A stretch of 64,000 nucleotides of DNA from Alicyclobacillus_A sp963788285 (GCA_963788285.1 CAWBGB010000007.1:1-64000), one strand, 5' to 3'. Numbered from the stretch's first letter, positions 8,896-17,382 are shown. The notes: generated by a model not told the origin, from the sequence alone. Made by a program: numbers and translations.

Positions 8896-9714
8896 TCACT
8901 TCGTCCCAATCAGTTCCGGTACGGTCACCAACTGATACCCTTGCCCTCGCAAGTACTGAATCACCTGCGGCAGTGCCTCAACGGTGTTACTCAGGTCCAC
9001 GTTCGCGTTGCCAGCGCAGTGTTCGAGAATGATGCCGCCTGGCCGAACTTCCTTACGGATAACAGACATCATGGTTGGGACAGGGGTGCCGGCCCAGTCA
9101 CGGGTGTCGACCGACCAGTCAATCACTTTGTACCCCATGCTGGAGAGGATGCGGATGGTGTCTGGTTCCGCTTTGCCGTAAGGTGGCCGGAACAAATCTG
9201 GGTGATAGCCCACCAGGGGGTACAACACTTTATCCGCTCTCACTACCTGATCACGGACTTTGTCCGGGGTCAGGCCAACGTGGTCCAAGTGGTTCCATGA
9301 GTGATTTCCGATGGCGTGTCCCTCTCGAACCATCCGCCGAACCATGTCTGGGTGTATTTTCGCACGGAATCCGAGAACAAAAAACGTCGCCTTCACGTGG
9401 TACTTTTTGAGAATATCGAGAATCTGTGGTGTATATCGCATGTCCGGCCCGTCGTCAAACGTGAGAGCAACCTGTTTTTCCGAAGTCGGGCCATTGTAAT
9501 ACACCACCCCAGGAAACATCCTGCTCAGATTCACGTGTTGACCCACGGACGTCGGAGAGTGGTTGGTTTGAGAAGACGGGTATGGTTTTGCCGTGTTCGC
9601 ATACGCGTGTGGCATGCTGATGGCCTGAACCACGAACGCAGCTACACTCAACCACCATCCGCAAGCGAGACGCCTGCGGGCAAAGGCACGCTGAACTCCT
9701 TTGAGTTTGTGCAT
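8896..9714 (-). CDS. Secreted polysaccharide deacetylase (NodB fold)
   Basis: 272 residues. An N-terminal basic and hydrophobic signal segment (about 12-40) is followed by a Ser/Thr/Pro-rich linker and a carbohydrate esterase 4 domain (about 80-268). Catalytic and metal motifs: TFDDGP (85-90; catalytic Asp, metal Asp), HSWNH (138-142), RPPYG (176-180) and DW (199-200). The usual final LxH motif appears as LEHC (230-233). The family removes acetyl groups from peptidoglycan or exopolysaccharide outside the cell. The ATG at 9714 follows AGGAGGGATGAGGC. It ends a minus-strand set of three with a frameshifted propeller protein and a phosphodiester glycosidase. Confidence 0.9.
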   Translation of the reverse strand: MHKLKGVQRAFARRRLACGWWLSVAAFVVQAISMPHAYANTAKPYPSSQTNHSPTSVGQHVNLSRMFPGVVYYNGPTSEKQVALTFDDGPDMRYTPQILDILKKYHVKATFFVLGFRAKIHPDMVRRMVREGHAIGNHSWNHLDHVGLTPDKVRDQVVRADKVLYPLVGYHPDLFRPPYGKAEPDTIRILSSMGYKVIDWSVDTRDWAGTPVPTMMSVIRKEVRPGGIILEHCAGNANVDLSNTVEALPQVIQYLRGQGYQLVTVPELIGTK

Positions 9715-9735
9715 GCCTCATCCCTCCTGGACGCA

Positions 9736-10765
9736 TTAATGTACGACGGTCACTGTGCCATCATCGCCAAAAAAGATCATGGCGTTGTCGCTAATGACCA
9801 GATTATTATATTGTGGCAAAGGTGTCGTTTTATTCGTCCGCTCGTCCGTATAGGCGTTGCCAGAGACGACAATCACGTGCCCGTCGTCGTCGATAAACAC
9901 TTTGTCAGGCGGCGCCGGGTTTGCGAGCGTCAGGAACTTCGATATGACGCCGTCGTGCTCTTCGTCAATGCGAACGACATTCCCGTTGTTGTCCAGCACG
10001 CTCAAGAACAGCGTGTCGTTGAGCACACGAAGTATCCGGCTGTTGCTGTGAAGCAGTTGGATATTGCCTTGATTGTCGCATTTCCAGCACGTTGTCTATA
10101 CCCTCATCCTGGTCCTGGAAAAACAAGGTGTCATTGGTTTGCGTGACTGCGGCGTTGGTCACATAACGCCCACCTAAATTGACTTCGCTCATATCTCCAT
10201 TGGTGTCGAAATGGTACATCACACTGCTGGTATCGCCAGTGATGAGCACGTACACGTCGTTGGTGTACGGGCTATACGTGATGGCCTGAAAATTCGCATC
10301 CTGTGAAAACCCTTGGAACTCTTGAATGACCCGGACATCCCCAGTACTGACGTCGATCGTGTTAAGAACCAGCGTTTTTGTGGCCCCTTCATCAATTTGC
10401 GTTCCGACAAACAAGCTGTCGTCGCCAATCCAGTCTATTATCGTGGCCTGGTGATTCAGCACTTTGCTGAACACTTCCTTGCCAGTGGTGGTGTCGACCG
10501 CGCGGAGTACATTTTGGGGATCAACATAGGCCAGTAATTGCCCATCGTCAGACAGTGCCACCAGCTTGGGATTGTCGTTCTGCACGTAGATGCCCTTCAA
10601 CGTCTCCATCGGTTTGGGTTGCACCGTGGATGGCTGTACTACTTCCCTTCCACTCACCAAGGCGTCGTAGTGGGAAAACAGCGCCCATTCTCCGATGGTC
10701 ACGAGTGTACAGGCTAAAACCAACGCTGCAATGAATCGCCTTCTCCTCTTCGTCATCATCCGCAC
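9736..10765 (-). pseudogene. Membrane-anchored beta-propeller-like protein, single frameshift
   Basis: The first 230 or so codons, from the ATG at 10765, encode a signal anchor followed by repeats typical of a propeller (PKLVALSDDGQLLAYVDP, TYSPYTNDVYVLI). The frame breaks near 10080: after DNVLEM the protein continues in another frame as CDNQGNIQLLHSNSRILR and runs to a stop at 9736. One base change restores about 342 residues, so it may be a sequencing error or a recent mutation. It starts three bases after the phosphodiester glycosidase stop and ends just before the deacetylase, so the three form one operon. Function unknown. Confidence 0.7.
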
Positions 10766-10768
10766 CCC

Positions 10769-11734
10769 CTACTGAGTGACAATCCAGGCTGTAGCGACTT
10801 TCCGCTCGCCGAGGATGTCTGTCGGGTCGTTCACCAACTGGCCGTTGTACACCATCGTCGTGGAAGATCCTCCGTCCAAATTGGCGGCCACAACCGCTCC
10901 GTAGTCCTGCATCAGTTGGGCGATGTCCGCGAGCGATGCCCCGACGTTGCTAGGGCCATGGACAAATCGACCGTCGGTCACAATGAAGATGATGGTTCCG
11001 TCCGCACGTTGGCCGATGGCTGTACGTGGTGCATAGCCCCACCCACCGTTGCCGTGGATGAGATTCCGTCCATCTTGAATCAACACAGGGCCGAAAGACA
11101 GCGCTTGTACGACGTTCAGCTGCTTCAATTGCTGTAACGTGTAGGTTCCCGCAATCAAAGCCCCGTTTTTCGTCAAACCGATAACCGGTTGCTGACTGGA
11201 AGTGGCCTCCACCACTTTGCCATCGGAAATCGTGATACCGAGAGGAATACCGCCGGTACCTTGCCAACCGACGTCTCTGAACGCACCGCCGTTAATCCCC
11301 GCCACGGCGCCATATTCCTGAACCATATCGCTTACCGATTGTCCGACGTTGCCCAGGTATTTCGTCACAGCCACTTTCACCCGAAGCGGATTGTGAATGA
11401 GCATAATATCCGCCGTGAACGTGCTGCCTTTATATGTTTGCAACTCAATCTGGTTGTCGCCACTAAGGCTTCGGAAATCTCTCTCCGCCTGCGCCAATGA
11501 CGATGTGCCGGCTGGTCCATTCATCAGGTTTGGATCATGTTCGTCGATCACTTTTTGCGACAACGTAAATAGGGACAGCGGCCGCAACAAGTATCCGTGC
11601 CGCGACGTGGTGAAGGAGTCAATCACGTATTCCCGCAGACCGTCGAACGGCCCGTGAAAAATGAGGAGAGAGCTCGATATGAACGCGTATATCCCAACGA
11701 GAACCAAAAACGTGACGGCTCGCAATATTCGCAC
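10769..11734 (-). CDS. Phosphodiester glycosidase (NAGPA) family protein
   Basis: 321 residues from a GTG at 11734 chosen because AGGAGGTACATGC precedes it; an in-frame ATG 21 bases upstream would place the Shine-Dalgarno inside the gene. An N-terminal membrane anchor (about 5-28) is followed by the NAGPA domain (about 100-320): GAVAGINGGAF, PLGITISDGKV, RTAIGQRADGTIIFIVTDGR and ANLDGGSSTTMVYNG are typical. The family cleaves phosphodiester-linked sugars, as in the human mannose-6-phosphate uncovering enzyme, and in bacteria acts on exopolysaccharide or wall glycopolymers. Next to a deacetylase it probably trims or modifies a surface polymer. A structured leader lies upstream. Confidence 0.85.
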   Translation of the reverse strand: MRILRAVTFLVLVGIYAFISSSLLIFHGPFDGLREYVIDSFTTSRHGYLLRPLSLFTLSQKVIDEHDPNLMNGPAGTSSLAQAERDFRSLSGDNQIELQTYKGSTFTADIMLIHNPLRVKVAVTKYLGNVGQSVSDMVQEYGAVAGINGGAFRDVGWQGTGGIPLGITISDGKVVEATSSQQPVIGLTKNGALIAGTYTLQQLKQLNVVQALSFGPVLIQDGRNLIHGNGGWGYAPRTAIGQRADGTIIFIVTDGRFVHGPSNVGASLADIAQLMQDYGAVVAANLDGGSSTTMVYNGQLVNDPTDILGERKVATAWIVTQ

Positions 11735-11845
11735 GCATGTACCTCCTGAATCCATCCGTGAACCGGCGATTCACGGGTGTATTTCGCTTGGATGTTATCC
11801 AAACTAGCCAGTGATACAGCCAACCATGCACGGTTGGCCTAGCCT
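11735..11845 (-). promoter_or_regulatory. Leader with three consecutive hairpins
   Basis: On the minus strand, ahead of the glycosidase gene, are three perfect short stems: GCCAACC/GGTTGGC at 11819-11838, TTGGAT/ATCCAA at 11788-11802, and CCGTGAA/TTCACGG at 11756-11776. The last lies about 12 bases before the Shine-Dalgarno. The set could be a regulatory RNA leader. It matches no riboswitch class I know. Confidence 0.4.
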
Positions 11846-12178
11846 TTTTTCCATCATACCGAGTTCGACAAGATTTTCAATGACGAAAGCAAGGCCGTAT
11901 GTGTCAACTTCCGGACATTCGTCTCGGTAAACTGCCCGTCACGGCGCGGAAAAACGCCTGTTCACCCGCCTATCAACCGGTAAGTCCTGTCTTCTGTAGT
12001 AGTCTCCTGGCAGCACAAAACCATGCGCGGAGTCGCCTTTTTTCGACAAGGTATTGCATTTTTTCATCCGATTGCATAATATATTTTCAGCAACGATATT
12101 CACCGTCCGGCGGGTCGGTGATGATATATTGGCGTTAATGTTGCTACGGCTTCATTAACTACATATCTAATGTCGGGA
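11846..12178. other. Divergent intergenic region
   Basis: This separates the minus-strand surface operon and the NYN gene. TATTGCATTTTTTCATCC followed by TTGCATAATATATT (about 12053-12085) is a plausible plus-strand promoter. ATTCACCGTCC and GGGTCGGTGAT around 12100-12125 form an imperfect inverted repeat. No coding sequence is supported. Confidence 0.3.
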
Positions 12179-12196
12179 GGTCAGGTACGCCTGGCC
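12179..12196 (+). promoter_or_regulatory. Hairpin in the NYN gene leader
   Basis: GGTCAGG and CCTGGCC form a tight stem with a TACG tetraloop followed by TTCTTT, about 27 bases before the start codon. It could attenuate transcription or protect the 5' end. Confidence 0.4.
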
Positions 12197-12222
12197 TTCT
12201 TTACTACGCAAGGAGGAATCCT

Positions 12223-12807
12223 GTGGAAAGGGTTATGGTCTTCATTGACGGCAACAACTTTTATCATGCCTGTAAGTTTTACCTGAAGCAACCGCCGCGT
12301 TACAACTTCCAGCAAATGTGCGATTTGGTCGTGAACAAGCGCCCCAATCGTCAGCTGTTGCGCTCTTACTTCTATACGGTCAACGATCCGCAGCAGCAAG
12401 GCCTCGTCGCTGCACTCAGCCACATTCCGCGCTTCACGGTAGTACAAGGTTGGATTCAGAAGCTGAAAATTCCCGGCGTCCCATTTGACCCCAACAACCC
12501 CAACACCTACATTCCCGTCGAAAAGGGTACGGATGTAAATCTTGCCACGCAGCTCTTGATTGGTGCATATACCAACAGCTATGACACAGCCATCATCTTC
12601 AGTGGCGACACCGACTATATCACACCGATTCAGGAGATTAAGAAACTTGGCAAAATTGTGGAAGTGGTCTTGACGCCAGGTCAACCGACGGAATTGCGCA
12701 AAGAAGCAGACGAAGTCTTCGAACTGACCGAAGAAGACTTTCAACAGTGCTGGCTTGGTCACTATCAAACGCGGCGCAACGCACCGAATAACAACGTCAC
12801 TGCGTAA
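12223..12807 (+). CDS. NYN domain protein (LabA/DUF88-like PIN-fold nuclease)
   Basis: 194 residues from a GTG at 12223 behind AAGGAGGAATCCT. The NYN fold, a PIN-like metal-dependent ribonuclease, is marked by acidic motifs FIDGNN (7-12), EKGTDVN (100-106) and FSGDTDY (126-132), so the catalytic Asp set is intact. The domain fills residues 1-175; the tail is Asn-rich. The family is linked to RNA processing or decay in the cytoplasm, but targets are generally unknown. It is monocistronic with its own terminator. Confidence 0.85.
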   Translation: MERVMVFIDGNNFYHACKFYLKQPPRYNFQQMCDLVVNKRPNRQLLRSYFYTVNDPQQQGLVAALSHIPRFTVVQGWIQKLKIPGVPFDPNNPNTYIPVEKGTDVNLATQLLIGAYTNSYDTAIIFSGDTDYITPIQEIKKLGKIVEVVLTPGQPTELRKEADEVFELTEEDFQQCWLGHYQTRRNAPNNNVTA

Positions 12808-12824
12808 TGTATCATCGGAAAAAC

Positions 12825-12860
12825 GGGGCATCCTCAGACAGGCGGAGGATGGCCCTTTTT
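12825..12860 (+). terminator. Terminator of the NYN gene
   Basis: GGGGCATCCTC pairs with GAGGATGGCCC across an eight-base loop and is followed by TTTTT. Confidence 0.7.
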
Positions 12861-12956
12861 GATTCCGGCACTCTTCGTCTCCCGCGGTCGGCCCTGTCAC
12901 CTACGTAATGTCCGCACAACCGCCGACTCGGGTAGCCTGTGTGAAGTGCAAAGCCA

Positions 12957-13280
12957 TCATTGAATTCGCTTGAAATTCGGAAACGGCCTGTCTGATTCAG
13001 GCAAAGTACTGAGGTGTGTCATCTCTGCCACCTCCATCATCCTTTTCCACAGCACCTGGACTTTTGGGTTTTGATGTGCCTGGTTTTTTGCCTCGTCACA
13101 CTTCCACTCGAAAATTTCAATCAGCGTACCGTCCTTGGCTTGCAGTAGCAGTGGCGGGTAATCGGTAATCAGACCTTCTTCACGAAGAATCGGTACGTGT
13201 TGCTTGACGATTTCCTGCAGTTCTTCTTCCTTGCCCGGATGTGGACGATACAGGGCCATTGCAACAACTGTCGTGGACAT
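12957..13280 (-). CDS. Antibiotic-monooxygenase-like (dimeric alpha-beta barrel) protein
   Basis: 107 residues if started at the ATG at 13280 (behind GAGGGAGCACGGTTTG); the frame is open for 23 more codons upstream. MALYRPHPGKEEELQEIVKQ and the later EIFEWKCDEA, spaced as in the ABM/DUF1330-type ferredoxin-like fold, suggest a small dimeric barrel protein. Such proteins often act as monooxygenases or isomerases on aromatic compounds, but catalytic residues cannot be assigned here. It stands alone next to the fluoride locus. Confidence 0.6.
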   Translation of the reverse strand: MSTTVVAMALYRPHPGKEEELQEIVKQHVPILREEGLITDYPPLLLQAKDGTLIEIFEWKCDEAKNQAHQNPKVQVLWKRMMEVAEMTHLSTLPESDRPFPNFKRIQ

Positions 13281-13474
13281 CAAACCGTGCTCCCTCAGAC
13301 GATATTTTCGTTTTCCTTCAGAGTAGACATGCTGCACTGACGGCGTCAAGGCAAGTGAGTCGTGACGGAGTGATGGGCAGTAATTCTTTGGGTAAAAAAG
13401 CCGATAAAGAAGTGGCTCTGTGTTTCTGCCCGGAACGTAATGTAAACATCGACATACGCTGTAGCAACAATGGA

Positions 13475-13551
13475 ATTGGTGATGGAGCTCACCCTAAACA
13501 TCCGAAAGGATTGATGGCTCCTGCGAATATTTCGCAGGAGCCATTTTGTTT
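13475..13551 (+). promoter_or_regulatory. Fluoride riboswitch (crcB motif)
   Basis: GGTGATGGAGCTCACC (13478-13493) is the conserved first stem-loop, followed by TAAAC, a GAAA-capped stem, and TGATGGCTCCTGC, the consensus core of the fluoride aptamer. The expression platform is a terminator: GGCTCCTGCGAA pairs with TTCGCAGGAGCC, then ATTTTGTTTT. Fluoride binding should prevent the terminator and switch on the crcB gene 19 bases downstream. Confidence 0.92.
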
Positions 13552-13569
13552 TGAAGAGAGGTGAAGCCT

Positions 13570-13956
13570 ATGAACATCCTATCTCTACTTGTGTTCGGGT
13601 TTATAGGCGGTATGATTCGATTTGACTGTGGAGACACATGGTCGAGCACCCTCATTTTGAACGCGGTGGGCGCCGTCACACTCGGTGTGCTGTCCATCCT
13701 GTGGCGGGCAATCCCTATCAAGCCTTGGATTGTCATTGGAATCAATGCAGGTCTCATTGGCTCGTTCACGACGTTTTCTTCGCTGATGTTTAACACGGTT
13801 CATCTGTATACAGTACACACACTGGATGCGGTTTACAGCATTGTCATCACGCTCGCCTCGATGATACTGTGTGCCATTGGAATGGTCTTTACACAACATT
13901 TTTGCAGGCGTACAGGGCTAGAGAATGAGGCCTACAACAACCAGCAGAGCCCCTGA
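13570..13956 (+). CDS. crcB: CrcB/Fluc fluoride exporter
   Basis: 128 residues from the ATG at 13570 behind AGAGAGGTGAAGCCT; an in-frame GTG at 13561 is part of that site. Four membrane spans are visible. The signature GLIGSFTTFSS (about residues 57-67) forms the fluoride pore; the N-terminal GGMIRF corresponds to the usual GGxxGAxxRY, shortened here. Fluc channels are dimers exporting fluoride across the cytoplasmic membrane. Its shortened first motif suggests it is one half of a heterodimer or a diverged copy; two more crcB genes lie at 14.5-15.3 kb. Its 3' end overlaps the convergent MntP-like gene by 39 bases. Confidence 0.88.
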   Translation: MNILSLLVFGFIGGMIRFDCGDTWSSTLILNAVGAVTLGVLSILWRAIPIKPWIVIGINAGLIGSFTTFSSLMFNTVHLYTVHTLDAVYSIVITLASMILCAIGMVFTQHFCRRTGLENEAYNNQQSP

Positions 13957-14451
13957 CAAAATCGCGGTATGTTGTCCCATTCTGGTGGTCCATCGAGTGA
14001 AAAACTGTGAAGGAATGAGCGAAAACAGTAGGCTACACACACCAACACTGACTCCCGTGAACCAAACGGCGACATGAGAAAACCCGATTCCAATACCAAC
14101 AGATAAGTCAGCGAGTGCTTGTGCCGTACCAATCAGCATCATTTCATGGAATCCCCATCGTGTGCTCATGGTTTGTTCCGGGCGAAGTTGGTGATACAAC
14201 GCCTGTAGAATGGTCCAAATACCGCCCGCAACAAGCACGCCAGAACCAAGAAAGCTGCAAAGTCTGGGTGAAATCATATGTTCAAGGCGTACAGCGCTGA
14301 AGCCGCCGAGAAGACATGAGGTCATCGATAAGGCAGCGATAACCATACAAAACATCAGAGGCAAACGATGGCCTTTGAAATCCATTCCCATGTTGCCAAG
14401 ATTCGCACTGGCACCAATCGTAGCGCTCATCATCATGGACCCAACATGCAT
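13918..14451 (-). CDS. MntP/YtaF-like membrane protein
   Basis: 177 residues from an ATG at 14451 (GGGGGTG eight bases upstream); a GTG 21 bases earlier has no site. About six hydrophobic spans in two similar halves, ASANLGNMGMDFKG near the start and GTAQALADLSVGIGIGFS in the second half, match the MntP (manganese efflux) and YtaF (sporulation membrane protein) family, where paired acidic residues in TM1 and TM4 bind metal. Here TM1 has Asn instead of the first Asp, while the second-half Asp is present. It is convergent and overlapping with crcB. Manganese or calcium export is possible; substrate not determined. Confidence 0.65.
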   Translation of the reverse strand: MHVGSMMMSATIGASANLGNMGMDFKGHRLPLMFCMVIAALSMTSCLLGGFSAVRLEHMISPRLCSFLGSGVLVAGGIWTILQALYHQLRPEQTMSTRWGFHEMMLIGTAQALADLSVGIGIGFSHVAVWFTGVSVGVCSLLFSLIPSQFFTRWTTRMGQHTAILSGALLVVVGLIL

Positions 14452-14545
14452 GTTGATGGCACCCCCATTCACCGAAATAAAACGGTTACAGTAGGTTATG
14501 GAGATGCCATCGAATACTCCATAGACATGCGACTAATCCGTTTCG

Positions 14546-14905
14546 TTACATCCATAAATTGATAAGCCAAGCCAAGATAATTCCGGCGCCGAGGGAGCTC
14601 ACCAGATAAACGACACCCATCATTCGGTTGCTTCGAAACAGCGTCACCGTTTCGACCGATAGGGTGGAGAACGTGGTAAACCCACCACAGAATCCTGTCC
14701 CTAACAACATCATCAAATCAGGTGACGTGTTCTGAAAACTGAAGCTAAACAATCCTAACAGGGCGGTTCCGACCAAGTTAATGAGCCAAGTCCCCCAAGG
14801 AAATATCGATTGATTCACTTTGGCCACCCAGCAACTGACTCCATATCGTGCGACCGACCCAACCGCAGAACCAACACCGACGAGGACGGGGAGAAGCATG
14901 CTCAT
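14546..14905 (-). CDS. crcB: CrcB/Fluc fluoride exporter, second subunit of a pair
   Basis: 119 residues, four spans. Contains GSAVGSVARYGVS (the GxxGAxxRY motif, about 12-24), the WGTWLINLVG motif with its pore Asn (about 37-46), and GFCGGFTTFSTLS (about 71-83). The start ATG overlaps the stop of the upstream crcB by four bases (ATGA), so the two are translated together and probably form a heterodimeric channel as in other Firmicutes. Expression is under the riboswitch at 15330-15426. Confidence 0.93.
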   Translation of the reverse strand: MSMLLPVLVGVGSAVGSVARYGVSCWVAKVNQSIFPWGTWLINLVGTALLGLFSFSFQNTSPDLMMLLGTGFCGGFTTFSTLSVETVTLFRSNRMMGVVYLVSSLGAGIILAWLINLWM

Positions 14906-15300
14906 GCAGAAACCTCCCCGACTTGCGTTTCCCTACGAGTACCAATCCACAGTGCCGTACGGTCGCCCGTATACGCAAGTAGCGGTCCAAAGGTGAGACT
15001 CACCACTACATAGATCAGTGCCAACCATGCATGAGATTGGGCTAGCTTTATCGTGCCACAGCAGAACGTCGAAAAGGTTGTAAATGAGCCAATCAAGCCC
15101 GTACCTATACCGTGACGCAACCAAAGTTTCATTTGGGTGAGCGCGGCCGTCCCATACAACGCACCGAGTGCAAACGAGCCCCCTAAGTTGATAATGAGAA
15201 TGTCTAGCGGAAATCCATCAGGGTTCGGGATAACAAACCCTAAAAGATAACGCAAAATGCCACCGATGATACCTCCGATAAAAATCGCGACAACGTTCAA
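14902..15300 (-). CDS. crcB: CrcB/Fluc fluoride exporter, first subunit of a pair
   Basis: 132 residues from a TTG at 15300 behind GGAGAGGAGAGATACG. Motifs: GGIIGGILRYLLG (9-21), DILIINLGGSFALG (33-46) and GLIGSFTTFSTF (about 68-79). Four membrane spans plus a longer charged tail. It is the first gene after a fluoride riboswitch and overlaps the next crcB by four bases. Confidence 0.93.
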   Translation of the reverse strand: MNVVAIFIGGIIGGILRYLLGFVIPNPDGFPLDILIINLGGSFALGALYGTAALTQMKLWLRHGIGTGLIGSFTTFSTFCCGTIKLAQSHAWLALIYVVVSLTFGPLLAYTGDRTALWIGTRRETQVGEVSA

Positions 15301-15329
15301 CGTATCTCTCCTCTCCGTTGATTTCTGAA

Positions 15330-15426
15330 AAAACGAAAAGGCTCCTGCAAATCACCGGGTACAGCCACAGTGACTTGCAGGAGCCATCATCCCTTACGGG
15401 CGGTTCATGGTGAGCTCCATCACCGA
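15330..15426 (-). promoter_or_regulatory. Second fluoride riboswitch
   Basis: On the minus strand the 16-base first stem (15409-15424) is identical to that of the first copy. It is followed by ATGAAC and TGATGGCTCCTGC. The platform is a long stem, GGCTCCTGCAA with TTGCAGGAGCC (15340-15385), then TTTTCGTTTTTT. It controls the crcB pair 14902-15300 and 14546-14905. Confidence 0.92.
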
Positions 15427-15521
15427 TTCAGTTAGGCTTATTATAAACGGCAAATGCCCAATTCTCCAGTCATTCTCGTACCCGTTTGAACACATACGGG
15501 ACGATTTTGTGCTGTCGTGCA

Positions 15522-15552
15522 TATAATGAGTATATGAGTAATTGTTCATATA
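15522..15552 (+). promoter_or_regulatory. Promoter -10 and CadC/ArsR-type operator
   Basis: A TATAAT box at 15522-15527 is followed by the perfect inverted repeat TATATGA-N8-TCATATA (15531-15552), directly before the Shine-Dalgarno of the metal sensor gene. This matches the form of CadC/SmtB operators; bound repressor would cover the transcription start, so the regulator probably represses itself and the transporter. Confidence 0.75.
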
Positions 15553-15564
15553 GGAGGTGACTTG

Positions 15565-15933
15565 ATGCTAGAGGTCAATCAAGAGACTTGTTGCAATGTG
15601 GTTCATCAAGAAGCAATCGAAAGTGTGGAACAGCTAGAGCTGTCCGTTGTAGAGCAGTTATCCGAATCCTTTAAAGCACTCTCCGACCCAACACGGATAC
15701 GAATTCTTTACAATCTGTCTCGTCGCGAACTGTGTGTATGTGATTTAGCAGAAATCCTTGGCATGACTCAATCGGCGGTATCTCATCAATTGCGATATCT
15801 CAAATCACTTCGGATTGTAAAGTTTCGGCGAGACGGAAACACAGTGTACTACACTTGTGACGATGCCCACATCATTGGATTGTTACAGATGGCGCTGGAT
15901 CACGTAACACATGCACAGGAAAGGGGTGAATGA
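15565..15933 (+). CDS. ArsR/SmtB-family metal sensor, CadC-like
   Basis: 122 residues from the ATG at 15565 behind AGGAGGTGACTTG. A winged helix (about 30-105) carries ALSDPTRIRIL, then ELCVCDLAEILGMTQSAVSH; the two cysteines in ELCVCD plus the N-terminal CC pair (residues 8-9) form the thiolate site that CadC uses for cadmium, lead or zinc. Metal binding releases the DNA. It is followed one base later by a cation transporter, and a matching palindrome lies in its promoter. Confidence 0.9.
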   Translation: MLEVNQETCCNVVHQEAIESVEQLELSVVEQLSESFKALSDPTRIRILYNLSRRELCVCDLAEILGMTQSAVSHQLRYLKSLRIVKFRRDGNTVYYTCDDAHIIGLLQMALDHVTHAQERGE

Positions 15934-15934
15934 G

Positions 15935-16579
15935 GTGTCAACAGCCACGCACGCAGTATCTGTTAAAAAAGGTGTTCACATTGAGCTTGTTTCTCTCATT
16001 TGGATGGTCATTGAGGCCGCGGTCGCGATTGGTGCAGGAATCATCGCCCATTCGCTTTCATTGGTCGCATTCGGGTCGGATAGCATCATTGAACTCGTTG
16101 CAGGTGGGGTTCTGTTGTGGCGTCTCATCATAGAAGCACGCGGAGCGGGTATGGCTCGGATAAAGAGAGCGGAGAAAACGTCGTCTTGGGTCGTCGGTAT
16201 TGCCCTGCTGCTACTCGCTGTTTATATCGTGGTTGCTTCCATTGACAAACTACTGATGCATCAGGGCGCGGAGTCGAGTATTCCAGGCATTGCGCTCGCA
16301 CTTGCTTCAGGAATCATCATGTGGTTCCTTTCGAAGGCGAAGAAACGGATTGGCTCTGAAATCGGCAGTCAAGCCCTTCGGGCCGACGGTTCCTGCAGCA
16401 TCGTATGTGCTTACATGGCATGCACAGTTCTTGCGGGTGCGGTTTTCAATGCCTTTCTCGGCTGGTGGTGGATTGATTCCATTGCGTCACTTGCACTCGT
16501 TTATTTTGTGGTCAAAGAAGGCTGGGAAGCCGTTCAAGAGGCGCGTGGAAAGGAAGATGCGTGTGGCTGTTGCCACTAA
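15935..16579 (+). CDS. Cation efflux (CDF-like) transporter
   Basis: 214 residues from a GTG at 15935 (AAAGGGGTGAATGA upstream), one base after the regulator stop. Six hydrophobic spans are visible. HSLSLVAFGSDSIIELVAG resembles the TM2 metal motif of cation diffusion facilitators (HxxxD), and ALRADGSCSIVCAYM with the later WWWIDSIASL match TM5/TM6 with their Asp residues. The C-terminal cytoplasmic domain is missing; instead it ends DACGCCH, a likely metal-binding tail. It probably exports the metal sensed by the CadC-like regulator (zinc, cadmium or lead). Confidence 0.82.
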   Translation: MSTATHAVSVKKGVHIELVSLIWMVIEAAVAIGAGIIAHSLSLVAFGSDSIIELVAGGVLLWRLIIEARGAGMARIKRAEKTSSWVVGIALLLLAVYIVVASIDKLLMHQGAESSIPGIALALASGIIMWFLSKAKKRIGSEIGSQALRADGSCSIVCAYMACTVLAGAVFNAFLGWWWIDSIASLALVYFVVKEGWEAVQEARGKEDACGCCH

Positions 16580-17382
16580 AATCCCGGAGCAAGCCAAACG
16601 GGTATGGAACATTACGTTGCCCGCGACTAGCGAAGCGTATCTACAAAACTTACTGGGCGTCGTTGACGCCTTCTTTATTGCGAAATTAGGACTTATCTTC
16701 ATTAACGTCGAGTGGATGCCATTGCTTTAGAGATCACGGGTTTGAAACTGTCCGCCCCTTTGAGTTGGCGTATGATAAGCGATTCCTACTGCACTCGAAC
16801 GGCTGTTCCGTGCATCTCGGACAAGTCATTTATTTTGGTCTTATCGTTCGTATGGGGATAGATGTATACGCGACACACAACATTGCGGGTACGTTGACCA
16901 CCTTTGGGTATACGATTGGAAGTGGCTTTGCCACAGCAGCCACGGCAACGATTAGCCGAGCCATTGGAAGCGGGAATGAATCAGACGTACATATCTCCGT
17001 TGGAGTTACGTCGAGTCATCCGTTTCGATGATTTGTTGTTTCGTTCCTTTTGTGTATACTCAGCCCTTAGCTTGGGCTTCTGTTTACTCATGACCCACAT
17101 GTCATTCGCTTACTGTCCACCATTTTGGCGATAGATATCTTTTCACAGCCGTTTTTGGCTGCTGTATTAGTAGATACATCTGCGATTCAAGCGGGTGGCA
17201 ATAGTACATTTCCGATGATTACAACGATGATTGGCATTTGGATCATCCGAACATTGGGAGTCTATGTGTCTGCGTGGTATTTCGGTTTTAGGCTCGTTGC
17301 AGTTTGAGTTAGCATTGCGGCAGACAATGCATTACGCGCGGGTCTGTTTCTATGGTATCGAAGGACTCGAAATTGGGTCCAT
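16557..17382 (+). pseudogene. Decayed MATE-family efflux pump
   Basis: Pieces of a MATE/NorM exporter appear in order in changing frames. An N-terminus beginning MRVAVATKIPEQAKRVW with NLLGVVDAFFIAKLG overlaps the end of the transporter gene. Then come NIAGTLTTFGYTIGSGFATA and ISRAIGSGN (about 16880-16980), then SQPFLAAVLVDTSAIQAGGN (about 17142-17200) and a degraded end NALRAGLFLWYRRT (to about 17382). A long internal part is missing, so the protein is not functional. Its start overlap suggests it once belonged to the metal-efflux operon. Confidence 0.8.

Noticed and set aside
9301..10146. Plus-strand open frame across the deacetylase and propeller genes
   Set aside because: Antisense to two well-supported genes and Arg/His-rich.
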